Part shown: positions 35,764-48,965 of the stretch, piece by piece
How positions within the stretch are numbered: the stretch's first letter is position 1
Layout: every line of letters begins with the position of its first letter
Position numbers and translations under genes: made by a program
The notes under the pieces: model-generated
What the model was told of the DNA's origin: nothing
The model's input: only the letters and a program-made list of their open reading frames with translations
Databases searched by the model: none
Assembly: GCF_051020975.1 (NCBI RefSeq)
Contig: NW_027478168.1
Location: forward strand, 5,890,001 to 5,954,000
Direction of reading: 5' to 3'
DNA: 64,000 nucleotides
DNA from: Osmia lignaria lignaria
Taxonomy: Eukaryota > Arthropoda > Insecta > Hymenoptera > Megachilidae

Positions 35764-38017
35764 TTGCAGATTTATCTCAAGGGAAGTGGCCTGACGGACA
35801 TATTTCGAGATATTTCTTCTTCTTGTTGTTCTTCTTCTGCACAGCTAAGCTGGAAGTGGCATTTGCAGCTCGCAGTAGTGCAGAGTTATCTCAAAGAAAG
35901 GGGCCACGGTGTTTCTGTATCTCTATTATGTTGGTGCGGCTTCGGAACTTTTAAATATCTTGATATATCTCGAGAACTACGCATCTGATCAAAAAATATC
36001 ATAGAACATAAAAAGTAGGAAACTTAATTCTCTACAAAAAAGGTCTCTTAACATTTTGCCATAGCTCGCTTCGTTTCCGAGATATTTGCAGATTTATCTC
36101 AATGGAAGGGGCCTGACGGGCATATTTCGAGATACTTCTTCTTCTTGTTGTTCTTCTTCTGCACAGCTAAGCTGGAAGTGGCATTTGCGGCTCGCACTAG
36201 TGCAGAGTTATCTCAAAGAAAGGGGCCACGGTGTTTCTGTATCTCTATTATGTTGGTGCGGCTTCGGAACTTTTAAATATCTCGATATATCTCGAAAACT
36301 ACGCTTCTGATCAAAAAATATCATAGAACATAAAAAGTAGGAAACTTAATTCTCTACAAAAAAGGTCTCTTAACATTTTGCCATAGCTCGCTTCGTTTCC
36401 GAGATATTTGCAGATATATCTCAAGGGAAGGGGCCTGACGGACATATTTCGAGATATTTCTTCTTCTTGTTGTTCTTCTTCTGCACAGCTAAGCTGGAAG
36501 TGGCATTTGCAGCTCGCAATAGTGCAGAGTTATCTCAAAGAAAGGGGCCACGGTGTTTCTGTATCTCTATTATGTTGGTGCGGCCTCGGAACTTTTAAAT
36601 ATCTTGATATATCTCGAGAACAACGCATCTGATCAAAAAATATCATAGAACATAAAAAGTAGGAAACTTAATTCTCTACAAAAAAGGTCTCTTAACATTT
36701 TGCCATAGCTCGCTTCGTTTCCGAGATATTTGCATATTTATCTCAAGGGAAGGGGCCTGACGGACATATTTCGAGTTATTTCTTCTTCTTGTTGTTCTTC
36801 TTCTGCACAGCTAAGCTGGAAGTGGCATTTGCGGCTCGCACTAGTGCAGAGTTATCTCAAAGAAAGGGGCCACGGTGTTTCTGTATCACTATTATGTTGG
36901 TGCGGCTTCGGAACTTTTAAATATCTCGATATATCTCGAAAACTACGCTTCTGATCAAAAAATATCATAGAACATAAATTGTAGGAAACATAATTCTCTA
37001 CAAAAAAGGTCTCTTAACATTTTGCCATAGCTCGCTTCGTTTCCGAGATATTTGCAGATATATCTCAAGGGAAGGGGCCTGACGGACATATTTCGAGATA
37101 TTTCTTCTTCTTGTTGTCCTTCTTGGGCACAGCTAAGCTGGAAGTGGCATTTACAGCTCGCAATAGTGCAGAGTTATCTCAAAGAAAGGGGCCACGGTGT
37201 TTCTGTATCTCTATTATGTTGGTGCGGCTTCGGAACTTTTAAATATCTTGATATATCTCGAGAACTACGCATCTGATCAAAAAATATCATAGAACATGAA
37301 AAGTAGGAAACTTAATTCTCTACAAAAAAGGTCTCTTAACATTTTGCCAGAGCTCTCTTCGTTTCCGAGATATTTGCATATTTATCTCAACGGAAGGGGC
37401 CTGACGTACATATTTCGAGATATTTCTTCTTCTTGTTGTGTTTCTTCTGCACAGCTAAGCTGGAAGTGGCATTTGCAGCTCGCAATAGTGCAGAGTTATC
37501 TCAAAGAAAGGGGCCACGGTGTTTCTGTATCTCTATTATGTTGGTGCGGCTTCGGAACTTTTAAATATCTTGATATATCTCGAGAACTACGCATCTGATC
37601 AAAAAATATCATAGAGCATAAAAAGTAGGAAACTTAATTCTCTACAAAAAAGGTCTCTTAACATTTTGCCATAGCTCGCTTCGTTTCCGAGATATTTGCA
37701 GATTTATCTCAAGGGAAGGGGCCTAACGGACATATTTCCAGATATTTCTTCTTCTTGTTGTTCTTCTTCTGCACAGCTATGCTGGAAGTGGCATTTGCGG
37801 CTCGCACTAGTGCAGAGTTATCTCAAAGAAAGGGGCCACGGTGTTTCTGTATCTCTATTATGTTGGTGCAGCTTCAGAACTTTTAAATATCTTGATATAT
37901 CTCGAGAACTACGCATCTGATCAAAAAATATCATGGAACATAAAAAGTAGAAAACTTAATTCTCTACAAAAAAGGTCTCTTAACATTTTGCCGTAGCTCG
38001 CTTCGTTTCCGAGATAT
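35764..38017 (+). repeat. Seven-monomer HOR (P'-Q-U-V-R-S-T)
   Basis: The full seven-monomer form; P' has GGAAGTGGCC. P' through S match P-Q-U-V-R-S at 38018-39949 at +2254 bp. The T monomer at 37696 has a private GCTATGCTGG, and the V monomer at 36730 a private TCGAGTTATT. Confidence 0.88.
37296..37598 (+). other. ATG-initiated 100-codon frame (copy 3 of 4)
   Basis: Third R-S pair with the same ATG tail and CCAGAG junction. The predicted peptide is identical to copies 1 and 2. Confidence 0.35.
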
Positions 38018-40593
38018 TTGCAGATTTATCTCAAGGGAAGGGGTCTGACGGACATATTTCGAGATATTTCTTCTTCTTGTTGTTCTTCTTCTGCACAGCT
38101 AAGCTGGAAGTGGCATTTGCAGCTCGCAGTAGTGCAGAGTTATCTCAAAGAAAGGGGCCACGGTGTTTCTGTATCTCTATTACGTTGGTGCGGCTTCGGA
38201 ACTTTTAAATATCTTGATATATCTCGAGAACTACGCATCTGATCAAAAAATATCATAGAACATAAAAAGTAGGAAACTTAATTCTCTACAAAAAAGGTCT
38301 CTTAACATTTTGCCATAGCTCGCTTCGTTTCCGAGATATTTGCAGATTTATCTCAATGGAAGGGGCCTGACGGGCATATTTCGAGATACTTCTTCTTCTT
38401 GTTGTTCTTCTTCTGCACAGCTAAGCTGGAAGTGGCATTTGCGGCTCGCACTAGTGCAGAGTTATCTCAAAGAAAGGGGCCACGGTGTTTCTGTATCTCT
38501 ATTATGTTGGTGCGGCTTCGGAACTTTTAAATATCTCGATATATCTCGAAAACTACGCTTCTGATCAAAAAATATCATAGAACATAAAAAGTAGGAAACT
38601 TAATTCTCTACAAAAAAGGTCTCTTAACATTTTGCCATAGCTCGCTTCGTTTCCGAGATATTTGCAGATATATCTCAAGGGAAGGGGCCTGACGGACATA
38701 TTTCGAGATATTTCTTCTTCTTGTTGTTCTTCTTCTGCACAGCTAAGCTGGAAGTGGCATTTGCAGCTCGCAATAGTGCAGAGTTATCTCAAAGAAAGGG
38801 GCCACGGTGTTTCTGTATCTCTATTATGTTGGTGCGGCCTCGGAACTTTTAAATATCTTGATATATCTCGAGAACAACGCATCTGATCAAAAAATATCAT
38901 AGAACATAAAAAGTAGGAAACTTAATTCTCTACAAAAAAGGTCTCTTAACATTTTGCCATAGCTCGCTTCGTTTCCGAGATATTTGCATATTTATCTCAA
39001 GGGAAGGGGCCTGACGGACATATTTCGAGATATTTCTTCTTCTTGTTGTTCTTCTTCTGCACAGCTAAGCTGGAAGTGGCATTTGCGGCTCGCACTAGTG
39101 CAGAGTTATCTCAAAGAAAGGGGCCACGGTGTTTCTGTATCACTATTATGTTGGTGCGGCTTCGGAACTTTTAAATATCTCGATATATCTCGAAAACTAC
39201 GCTTCTGATCAAAAAATATCATAGAACATAAATTGTAGGAAACATAATTCTCTACAAAAAAGGTCTCTTAACATTTTGCCATAGCTCGCTTCGTTTACGA
39301 GATATTTGCAGATATATCTCAAGGGAAGGGGCCTGACGGACATATTTCGAGATATTTCTTCTTCTTGTTGTCCTTCTTGGGCACAGCTAAGCTGGAAGTG
39401 GCATTTACAGCTCGCAATAGTGCAGAGTTATCTCAAAGAAAGGGGCCACGGTGTTTCTGTATCTCTATTATGTTGGTGCGGCTTCGGAACTTTTAAATAT
39501 CTTGATATATCTCGAGAACTACGCATCTGATCAAAAAATATCATAGAACATGAAAAGTAGGAAACTTAATTCTCTACAAAAAAGGTCTCTTAACATTTTG
39601 CCAGAGCTCTCTTCGTTTCCGAGATATTTGCATATTTATCTCAACGGAAGGGGCCTGACGTACATATTTCGAGATATTTCTTCTTCTTGTTGTGTTTCTT
39701 CTGCACAGCTAAGCTGGAAGTGGCATTTGCAGCTCGCAATAGTGCAGAGTTATCTCAAAGAAAGGGGCCACGGTGTTTCTGTATCTCTATTATGTTGGTG
39801 CGGCTTCGGAACTTTTAAATATCTTGATATATCTCGAGAACTACGCATCTGATCAAAAAATATCATAGAACATGAAAAGTAGGAAACATAATTCTCTACA
39901 AAAAACGTCTCTTCACATTTTGCCATAGCTCGCTTCGTTTCCGAGATATTTGCAGATTTATCTCAAGGGAAGGGGCCTGACGGACATATTTCGAGATATT
40001 TCTTCTTCTTGTTGTTCTTCTTCTGCACAGCTAAGCTGGAAGTGGCATTTGCAGCTCGCAATAGTGCAGAGTTATCTCAAAGAAAGGGGCCACGGTGTTT
40101 CTGTATCTCTATTATGTTGGTGCGGCTTCGGAACTTTTAAATATCTTGATATATCTCGAGATCTACGCATCTGATCAAAAAATATCATAGAGCATAAAAA
40201 GTAGGAAACTTAATTCTCTACAAAAAAGGTCTCTTAACATTTTGCCATAGCTCGCTTCGTTTCCGAGATATTTGCAGATTTATCTCAAGGGAAGGGGCCT
40301 AACGGACATATTTCCAGATATTTCTTCTTCTTGTTGTTCTTCTTCTGCACAGCTAAGCTGGAAGTGGCATTTGCGGCTCGCACTAGTGCAGAGTTATCTC
40401 AAAGAAAGGGGCCACGGTGTTTCTGTATCTCTATTATGTTGGTGCAGCTTCAGAACTTTTAAATATCTTGATATATCTCGAGAACTACGCATCTGATCAA
40501 AAAATATCATGGAACATAAAAAGTAGAAAACTTAATTCTCTACAAAAAAGGTCTCTTAACATTTTGCCGTAGCTCGCTTCGTTTCCGAGATAT
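38018..40593 (+). repeat. HOR P-Q-U-V-R-S-W-T
   Basis: Matches 32544-34960 at +5474 bp and 35764-37695 at -2254 bp. W after S shows that this copy descends from the ten-monomer variant. T at 40272 retains the GCAGCTTCAGAAC end and leads into a C-like monomer, where the order changes. Confidence 0.87.
39550..39852 (+). other. ATG-initiated 100-codon frame (copy 4 of 4)
   Basis: Fourth copy, again tied to the R-S pair. The predicted peptide is identical to the other copies, which fits recent block duplication without needing selection. Confidence 0.35.
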
Positions 40594-42203
40594 TTGCAGA
40601 TTTATCTCAAGGGAAGGGGCCTGACGGACATATTTCGAAATATTTCTTATTCTTGTTGTTCTTCTTCTGCACAGCTAAGCTGGAAGTGGCATTTGCAGCT
40701 CGCAATAGTGCAGAGTTATCTCAAAGAAAGGGGCCACGGTGTTTCTGTACCTCTATTATGTTGGTGCAGCTTCGGAGCTTTTAAATATCTTGATATATCT
40801 CGAGAACTACGCATCTGATCAAAAAATATCATAGAACATAAAAAGTAGGAAACCTAATTCTTTACAAAAAAGGTCTCTTAACGTTTTGCAATAGCTCGCT
40901 TCGTATCCGAGATATTTGCAGATTTATCTCAAGGGAGGGGTCCTGACGGACATATTTCGAGATATTTCTTCTTCTTGTTGTTCTTCTTCTGCACAGCTAA
41001 ACTGGAAGTGGCATTTCCAGCTCGCAATAGTGCAGAGTTATCCCAAAGAAAGGGGCCACGCTGTTTCTGTATCTCTATTATGATGGTGCGGCTTCGGAAC
41101 TTTTAAATATCTCGATATATCTCGAAAACTACGCTTCTGATCAAAAAATATCATAGAATATAAATTGTAGGAAACATAATTCTCTACAAAAAAGGTCTCT
41201 TAACATTTTGCCATAGCTCGCTTCGTTTCCGAGATATTTGCAGATTTATCTCAAGGGAAGGGGCCTGACGGACATATTTCGAGATATTTCTTCTTCTTGT
41301 TGTTCTTCTTCTGCACAGCTAAGCTGGAAGTGGCATTTGCAGGTCGCAATAGTGCAGAGTTATCTCAAAGAAAGGGGCCACGGTGTTTCTGTATCTCTAT
41401 TGTGTTGGTGCGGCTTCGGAACTTTTAAATATCTTGATATATCTCGAGAACTACGCATCTGATCAAATAATATCATAGAACATAAAAAGTAGGAAACTTA
41501 ATTCTCTACAAAAAAGGTCGCTTAACATTTTGCCATAGCTCTCTTCGTTTCCGAGATATTTGCAGATTTATCTCAAGGGAAGGGGCCTGACGGACATATC
41601 TCGAGATATTTCTTCTTCTTGTTGTTCTTCTTCTGCACAGCTAAGCTGGAAGTGGCATTTGCAGCTCGCAATAGTGCAGAGATATCTCAAAGAAAGGAGC
41701 CACGGTGTTTCTGTATCTCTATTATGTTGGTGCGGCTTCGGAACTTTTAAATATCTTGATATATCTCGAGAACTACGCGTCTGATCAAAAAATATCATAG
41801 AACATAAAAAGTAGGAAGCATAATTCTCTACAAAAAAGGTCTCTTAACATTTTGCCATAGCTCGCTTCGTTTCCGAGATATTTGCAGATTTATCTCAAGG
41901 GAAGGGGCCTAACGGACATATCTCGAGATATTTCTTCTTCTTGTTGTTCTGCTTCTGCACAGCTAAGCTGGAACTGGCATTTGCAGCTCGCAATAGTGCA
42001 GAGATATCTCAAAGAAAGGAGCCACGGTGTTTCTGTATCTCTATTATGTTGGTGCGGCTTCGGAACTTTTAAATATCTTGATATATCTCGAGAACTACGC
42101 GTCTGATCAAAAAATATCATAGAACATAAAAAGTAGGAAGCATAATTCTCTACAAAAAAGGTCTCTTAACATTTTGCCATAGCTCGCTTCGTTTCCGAGA
42201 TAT
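40594..42203 (+). repeat. Six-monomer duplication, left copy, with tandem pair
   Basis: C-like monomer at 40594 (CGAAATATTTCTTATTC, GTACCTCTATT, CGGAGCTTTT), then 40916 (GGGAGGGGTCCTG, TTATCCCAAAG and TATGATGGTG, an in-frame stop). With the preceding T monomer they recur at +1932 bp. The monomers at 41560 and 41882 are near-identical neighbours (three differences seen) sharing GACATATCTCGAG and GAGATATCTCAAAG. Confidence 0.85.
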
Positions 42204-43169
42204 TTGCAGATTTATCTCAAGGGAAGGGGCCTAACGGACATATTTCCAGATATTTCTTCTTCTTGTTGTTCTTCTTCTGCACAGCTAAGCTGGAAGTGGC
42301 ATTTGCGGCTCGCACTAGTGCAGAGTTATCTCAAAGAAAGGGGCCACGGTGTTTCTGTATCTCTATTATGTTGGTGCAGCTTCAGAACTTTTAAATATCT
42401 TGATATATCTCGAGAACTACGCATCTGATCAAAAAATATCATGGAACATAAAAAGTAGAAAACGTAATTCTCTACAAAAAAGGTCTCTTAACATTTTGCC
42501 GTAGCTCGCTTCGTTTCCGAGATATTTGCAGATTTATCTCAAGGGAAGGGGCCTGACGGACATATTTCGAAATATTTCTTATTCTTGTTGTTCTTCTTCT
42601 GCACAGCTAAGCTGGAAGTGGCATTTGCAGCTCGCAATAGTGCAGAGTTATCTCAAAGAAAGGGGCCACGGTGTTTCTGTACCTCTATTATGTTGGTGCA
42701 GCTTCGGAGCTTTTAAATATCTTGATATATCTCGAGAACTACGCATCTGATCAAAAAATATCATAGAACATAAAAAGTAGGAAACCTAATTCTTTACAAA
42801 AAAGGTCTCTTAACGTTTTGCAATAGCTCGCTTCGTTTCCGAGATATTTGCAGATTTATCTCAAGGGAGGGGTCCTGACGAACATATTTCGAGATATTTC
42901 TTCTTCTTGTTGATCTTCTTCTGCACAGCTAAACTGGAAGTGGCATTTCCAGCTCGCAATAGTGCAGAGTTATCCCAAAGAAAGGGGCCACGCTGTTTCT
43001 GTATCTCTATTATGATGGTGCGGCTTCGGAACTTTTAAATATCTCGATATATCTCGAAAACTACGCTTCTGATCAAAAAATATCATAGAACATAAATTGT
43101 AGGAAACATAATTCTCTACAAAAAAGGTCTCTTAACATTTTGCCATAGCTCGCTTCGTTTCCGAGATAT
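42204..43169 (+). repeat. Six-monomer duplication, right copy (T, C-like, 42848)
   Basis: Matches 40272-41237 at +1932 bp, with private changes such as TTGATCTTC and GACGAACATATT in the monomer at 42848. Confidence 0.85.
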
Positions 43170-44135
43170 TTGCAGATTTATCTCAAGGGAAGGGTCCTGA
43201 TGGACATATTTCGAGATATTTCTTCTTCTTGTTGTTCTTCTTCTGCACAGCTAAACTGGAAGTGGCATTTCCAGCTCGCAATCGTGCAGAGTTATCTCAA
43301 AGAAAGGGGCCACGGTGTTTCTGTATCTCTATTATGTTGGTGCGGCTTCGGAACTTTTAAATATCTCGATATATCGCGAAAACTACGCTTCTGATCAAAA
43401 AATATCATAGAACATAAATTGTAGGAAACATAATTCTCTACAAAAAACGTCTCTTCACATTTTGCCATAGCTCGCTTCGTTTCCGAGATATTTGCAGATT
43501 TATCTCAAGGGAAGGGGCCTGACGGACATATTTCGAGATATTTCTTCTTCTTGTTGTTCTTCTTCTGCACAGCTAAGCTGGAAGTGGCATTTGCAGCTCG
43601 CAATCGTGCAGAGTTATCTCAAAGAAAGGGGCCACGGTGTTTCTGTATCTCTATTATGTTGGTGCGGCTTCGGAACTTTTAAATATCTTGATATATCTCG
43701 AGATCTACGCATCTGATCAAAAAATATCATAGAACATAAAAAGTAGGAAACTTAATTCTCTACAAAAAAGGTCTCTTAACATTTTGCCATAGCTCGCTTC
43801 GTTACCGAGATACTTGCCGATGTATCTCAAGGGAAGGGGCCTAACGGACATATTTCGAGATATTTCGTCTTCTTGTTGTTCTTCTTCTGCACAGCTAAAC
43901 TGGAAGTGGCATTTCTAGCTCGCAATAGTGCAGAGTTATCTCAAAGAAAGGGGCCACGGTGTTTCTGTATCTCTATTATGTTGGTGCGGCTTCGGAACTT
44001 TTAAATATCTTGATATATCTCGAGAACTACGCATCTGATCAAAAAATATCATAGAACATAAAAAGTAGGAAACTTAATTCTCTACAAAAAAGGTCGCTTA
44101 ACATTTTGCCATAGCTCTCTTCGTTTCCGAGATAT
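43170..44135 (+). repeat. Monomers 135-137, transition
   Basis: K-type monomer at 43170 (GGTCCTGATGGAC), W-like at 43492 (CGAGATCTACGC), then an odd monomer at 43814 entered through GTTACCGAGATACTTGCCGA, with ATTTCTAGC (in-frame stop) and TTTCGTCTTC. Confidence 0.8.
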
Positions 44136-46067
44136 TTGCAGATTTATCTCAAGGGAAGGGGCCTGACGGACATATTTCGAGATATTTCTTCTTCATGTTG
44201 TTCTTCTTCTGCACAGCTAAGCTGGAAGTGGCATTTGCAGCTCGCAATAGTGCAGAGTTATCTCAAAGAAAGGGGCCACGGTGTTTCTGTATCTCTATTA
44301 TGTTGGTGCGGCTTCGGAACTTTTAAATATCTCGATATATCTCGAAAACTACGCTTCTGATCAAAAAATATCATAGAACGTAAATTGTAGGAAACATTAT
44401 TCTCTACAAAAAAGGTCCCTTAACATTTTGCCATAGCTCGCTTCGTTTCCGAGATATTTGCAGATTTATCTCAAGGGAAGGGTCCTGATGGACATATTTC
44501 GAGATATTTCTTCTTCTTGTTGTTCTTCTTCTGCACTGCTAAACTGGAAGTGGCATTTCCAGCTCGCAATCGTGCAGAGTTATCTCAAAGAAAGGGGCCA
44601 CGGTGTTTCTGTATCTCTATTATGTTGGTGCGGCTTCGGAACTTTTAAATATCTTGATATATCTCGAGAACTACGCATCTGATCAAAAAATATCATACTA
44701 CATAAAAAGTAGGAAACTTATTTCTCTACAAGAAAGGTCTCTAGACATGTTGCCATAGCTCGCTTCGTTTCCGAGATATTTGCAGATTTATCTCAAGGGA
44801 AGGGGCCTGACGGGCATATTTCGAGATATTTCTTCTTCTTGTTGTTCTTCTTCTGCACAGCTAAGCTGGAAGTGGCATTTGCAGCTCGCAATAGTGCAGA
44901 GTTATCTCAAAGAAAGGGGCCACGGTGTTTCTGTATCTCTATTATGTTGGTGCGGCTTCGGAACTTTTAAATATCTCGATATATCTCGAAAACTACGCTT
45001 CTGATCAAAAAATATCATAGAACGTAAATTGTAGGAAACATTATTCTCTACAAAAAAGGTCCCTTAACATTTTGCCATAGCTCGCTTCGTTTCCGAGATA
45101 TTTGCAGATTTATCTCAAGGGAAGGGTCCTGATGGACATATTTCGAGATATTTCTTCTTCTTGTTGTTCTTCTTCTGCACAGCTAAACTGGAAGTGGCAT
45201 TTCCAGCTCGCAATCGTGCAGAGTTATCTCAAAGAAAGGGGCCACGGTGTTTCTGTATCTCTATTATGTTGGTGCGGCTTCGGAACTTTTAAATATCTTG
45301 ATATATCTCGAGAACTACGCATCTGATCAAAAAATATCATACTACATAAAAAGTAGGAAACTTATTTCTCTACAAGAAAGGTCTCTAAACATTTTGCCAT
45401 AGCTCGCTTCGTTTCCGAGATATTTGCAGATTTATCTCAAGGGAAGGGGCCTGACGGACATATTTCGAGATATTTCTTCTTCTTGTTGTTCTTGTTCTGC
45501 ACAGCTAAGCTGGAAGTGGCATTTGCAGCTCGCAATAGTGCAGAGTTATCTCAAAGAAAGGGGCCACGGTGTTTCTGTATCTCTATTATGTTGGTGCGGC
45601 TTCGGAACTTTTAAATATCTCGATATATCTCGAAAACTACGCTTCTGATCAAAAAATATCATAGAACGTAAATTGTAGGAAACATTATTCTCTACAAAAA
45701 AGGTCCCTTAACATTTTGCCATAGCTCGCTTCGTTTCCGAGATATTTGCAGATTTATCTCAAGGGAAGGGTCCTGATGGACATATTTCGAGATATTTCTT
45801 CTCCTTGTTGTTCTTCTTCTGCACAGCTAAACTGGAAGTGGCATTTCCAGCTCGCAATCGTGCAGAGTTATCTCAAAGAAAGGGGCCACGGTGTTTCTGT
45901 ATCTCTATTATGTTGGTGCGGCTTCGGAACTTTTAAATATCTTGATATATCTCGAGAACTACGCCTCTGATCGAAAAATATCATAGAACATAAAAAGTAC
46001 GAAACTTAATTCTCTACAAAAAAGGTCTCTTAACATTTTGCCATAGCTCGCTTCGTTTCCGAGACAT
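44136..46067 (+). repeat. Two-monomer HOR (L-K) x3
   Basis: L monomers (44136, 44780, 45424) with type II tails ending AAACATTATTCTC and GGTCCCTTAAC alternate with K monomers (44458, 45102, 45746) with GGTCCTGATGGAC and TTTCCAG. The first two K tails read ATACTACAT and ACAAGAAAGG; the third K ends in GCCTCTGATCG. The period is 644 bp. L-K pairs recur at 47678, 49932, 57982 and elsewhere. Confidence 0.87.
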
Positions 46068-46711
46068 TTGCAGATTTATCTCAAGGGAAGGGGCCTGACG
46101 GACATATTTCGAGATATTTCTTCTTCTTGTTGTTCTTCTTCTGCACAGCTAAGCTGGAAGTGGCTTTTGCGGCTCGCCCTAGTGCACAGTTATCTCAAAG
46201 AAAGGGGCCACGGTGTTTCTGTATCTCTATTATGTTGGTGCGGCTTCGGAACTTTTAAATATCTTGATATATCTCGAGAACTACGCATCTGATCAAAAAA
46301 TATCATAGAACATGAAAAGTAGGAAACTTAATTCTCTACAAAAAAGGTCTCTCAACATTTTGCCATAGCTCTCTTCGTTTCCGAGATATTTGCAGATTTA
46401 TCTCAAGGGAAGGGGCCTGGCGGACATATTTCGAGATATTTCTTCTTCTTGTTGTTCTTCTTCTGCACAGCTGAGCTGAAAGTGGCATTTGCAGGTCGCA
46501 ATAGTGCAGAATTATCTCAAAGAAAGGGGCCACGGTGTTTCTGTATCTCTATTATGTTGGTGCGTCTTCGGAACTTTTAAATATCTCGATATATCTCGAA
46601 AACTACGCTTCTGATCAACAAATATCATAGAACATAAATTGTAGGAAACATAATTCTCTACAAAAAACGTCTCCAAACATTTTGCCATAGCTCGCTTCGT
46701 TTCCGAGATAT
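46068..46711 (+). repeat. Monomers M and N
   Basis: M introduces GTGCACAG instead of GTGCAGAG, a change confined to the right third of the window. N at 46390 has CTGAGCTGAAAGTGG (in-frame TGA) and GCAGGTCGCAATAG. N recurs once, at 56050. Confidence 0.83.
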
Positions 46712-48965
46712 TTGCAGATTCAGCTCAAAGGAACTGGCCTGACGGACATATTTCGAGATATTTCTTCTTCTTGTTGTTCTTCCTCTCCACAGCTAAGCTG
46801 GAAGTGGCATTTGCAGCTCGCAATAGTGCAGAGTTATCTCAAAGAAAGGGGCCACGGTGTTTCTGTATCTCTATTATGTTGGTGCGGCTTCGGAACTTTT
46901 AAATATCTTGATATATCTCGAGAACTACGCATCTGATCAAAAAATATCATAGAACATAAAAAGTAGGAAACTTAATTCTCTACAAAAAAGGTCTCTTAAC
47001 ATTTTGCCATAGCTCGCTTCGTTTCCGAGATATTTGCAGATTTATCTCAAGGGAAGGGGCCTGACGGACATATTTCGAGATATTTCTTCTTCTTGTTGTT
47101 CTTCTTCTGCACAGCTAAGCTGCAAGTGGCATTTGCAGCGCGCAATAGTGCAGAGTTATCTCAAAGAAAGGGGCCACGGTGTTTCTGTATCTCTATTATG
47201 TTGGTGCGGCTTCGGAACTTTTAAATATCTTGATATATCTCGAGAACTACGCTTCTGATCAAAAAATATCATACTACATAAAAAGTAGGAAACTTATTTC
47301 TCTACAAGAAAGGTCTCTAAACATTTTGCCATAGCTCGCTTCGTTTCCGAGATATTTGCAGATTTATCTCAAGGGAAGGGGCCTGACGGACATATTTCGA
47401 GATATTTCTTCTTCTTGTTGTTCTTCTTCTGCACAGCTAAGCTGGAAGTGGCATTTGCAGCGCGCAATAGTGCAGAGTTATCTCAAAGAAAGGGGCCACG
47501 GTGTTTCTGTATCTCTATTATGTTGGTGCGGCTTCGGAACTTTTAAATATCTTGATATATCTCGAGAACTACGCTTCTGATCAAAAAATATCATACTACA
47601 TAAAAAGTAGGAAACTTATTTCTCTACAAGAAAGGTCTCTAAACATTTTGCCATAGCTCGCTTCGTTTCCGAGATATTTGCAGATTTATCTCAAGGGAAG
47701 GGGCCTGACGGACATATTTCGAGATATTTCTTCTTCTTGTTGTTCTTCTTCTGCACAGCTAAGCTGGAAGTGGCATTTGCAGCTCGCAATAGTGCAGAGT
47801 TATCTCAAAGAAAGGGGCCACGGTGTTTCTGTATCTCTATTATGTTGGTGCGGCTTCGGAACTTTTAAATATCTCGATATATCTCGAAAACTACGCTTCT
47901 GATCAAAAAATATCATAGAACGTAAATTGTAGGAAACATTATTCGCTACAAAAAAGGTCCCTTAACATTTTGCCATAGCTCGCTTCGTTTCCGAGATATT
48001 TGCAGATTTATCTCAAGGGAAGGGTCCTGATGGACATATTTCGAGATATTTCTTCTTCTTGTTGTTCTTCTTCTGCACAGCTAAACTGGAAGTGGCATTT
48101 CCAGCTCGCAATCGTGCAGAGTTATCTCAAAGAAAGGGGCCACGGTGTTTCTGTATCTCTATTATGTTGGTGCGGCTTCGGAACTTTTAAATATCTTGAT
48201 ATATCTCGAGAACTACGCATCTGATCAAAAAATATCATACTACATAAAAAGTAGGAAACTTATTTCTCTACAAGAAAGGTCTCTAAACATTTTGCCATAG
48301 CTCGCTTCGTTTCCGAGATATTTGCAGATTTATCTCAAGGGAAGGGGCCTGACGGACATATTTCGAGATATTTCTTCTTCTTGTTGTTCTTCTTCTGCAC
48401 AGCTAAGCTGGAAGTGGCATTTGCAGCTCCCAATAGTGCAGAGTTATCTCAAAGAAAGGGGCCACGGTGTTTCTGTATCTCTATTATGTTGGTGCGGCTT
48501 CGGAACTTTTAAATATCTCGATATATCTCGAAAACTACGCTTCTGATCAAAAAATATCATAGAACGTAAATTGTAGGAAACATTATTCTCTAAAAAAAAG
48601 GTCCCTTAACATTTTGCCATAGCTCGCTTCGTTTCCGAGATATTTGCAGATTTATCTCAAGGGAAGGGTCCTGATGGACATATTTCGAGATATTTCTTCT
48701 TCTTGTTGTTCTTCTTCTGCACAGCTAAGCTGGAAGTGGCATTTGCGGCTCGCACTAGTGCACAGTTATCTCAAAGAAAGGGGCCACGGTGTTTCTGTAT
48801 CTCTATTATGTTGGTGCGTCTTCGGAACTTTTAAATATCTCGATATATCTCGAAAACTACGCTTCTGATCAAAAAATATCATAGAACATAAATTGTAGGA
48901 AACATAATTCTCTACAAAAAACGTCTCTTAACATTTTGCCATAGCTCGCTTCGTTTCCGAGATAT
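46712..48965 (+). repeat. Seven-monomer HOR O-p-p-L-K-L-KM, copy 1
   Basis: O has CAGCTCAAAGGAACTGG and TTCCTCTCCACAG. The p monomers have GCAGCGCGCAATAG and ATACTAC tails. L and K are as before. KM (48644) is a mosaic of a K 5' end with an M middle and GTGCGTCTTCGG. The block is followed by a second copy at exactly +2254 bp. Confidence 0.9.
48644..48965 (+). repeat. Mosaic monomer KM
   Basis: The 5' third is K-like (GGTCCTGATGGAC). The middle is M-like (GCGGCTCGCACTAGTGCACAG). The end has a type II tail and GTGCGTCTTC. Copies lie at 50898 and 58948. A related monomer at 51542 keeps the M middle and end but has a standard 5' end, so the exchange point lies in the first third of the unit. Confidence 0.8.
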
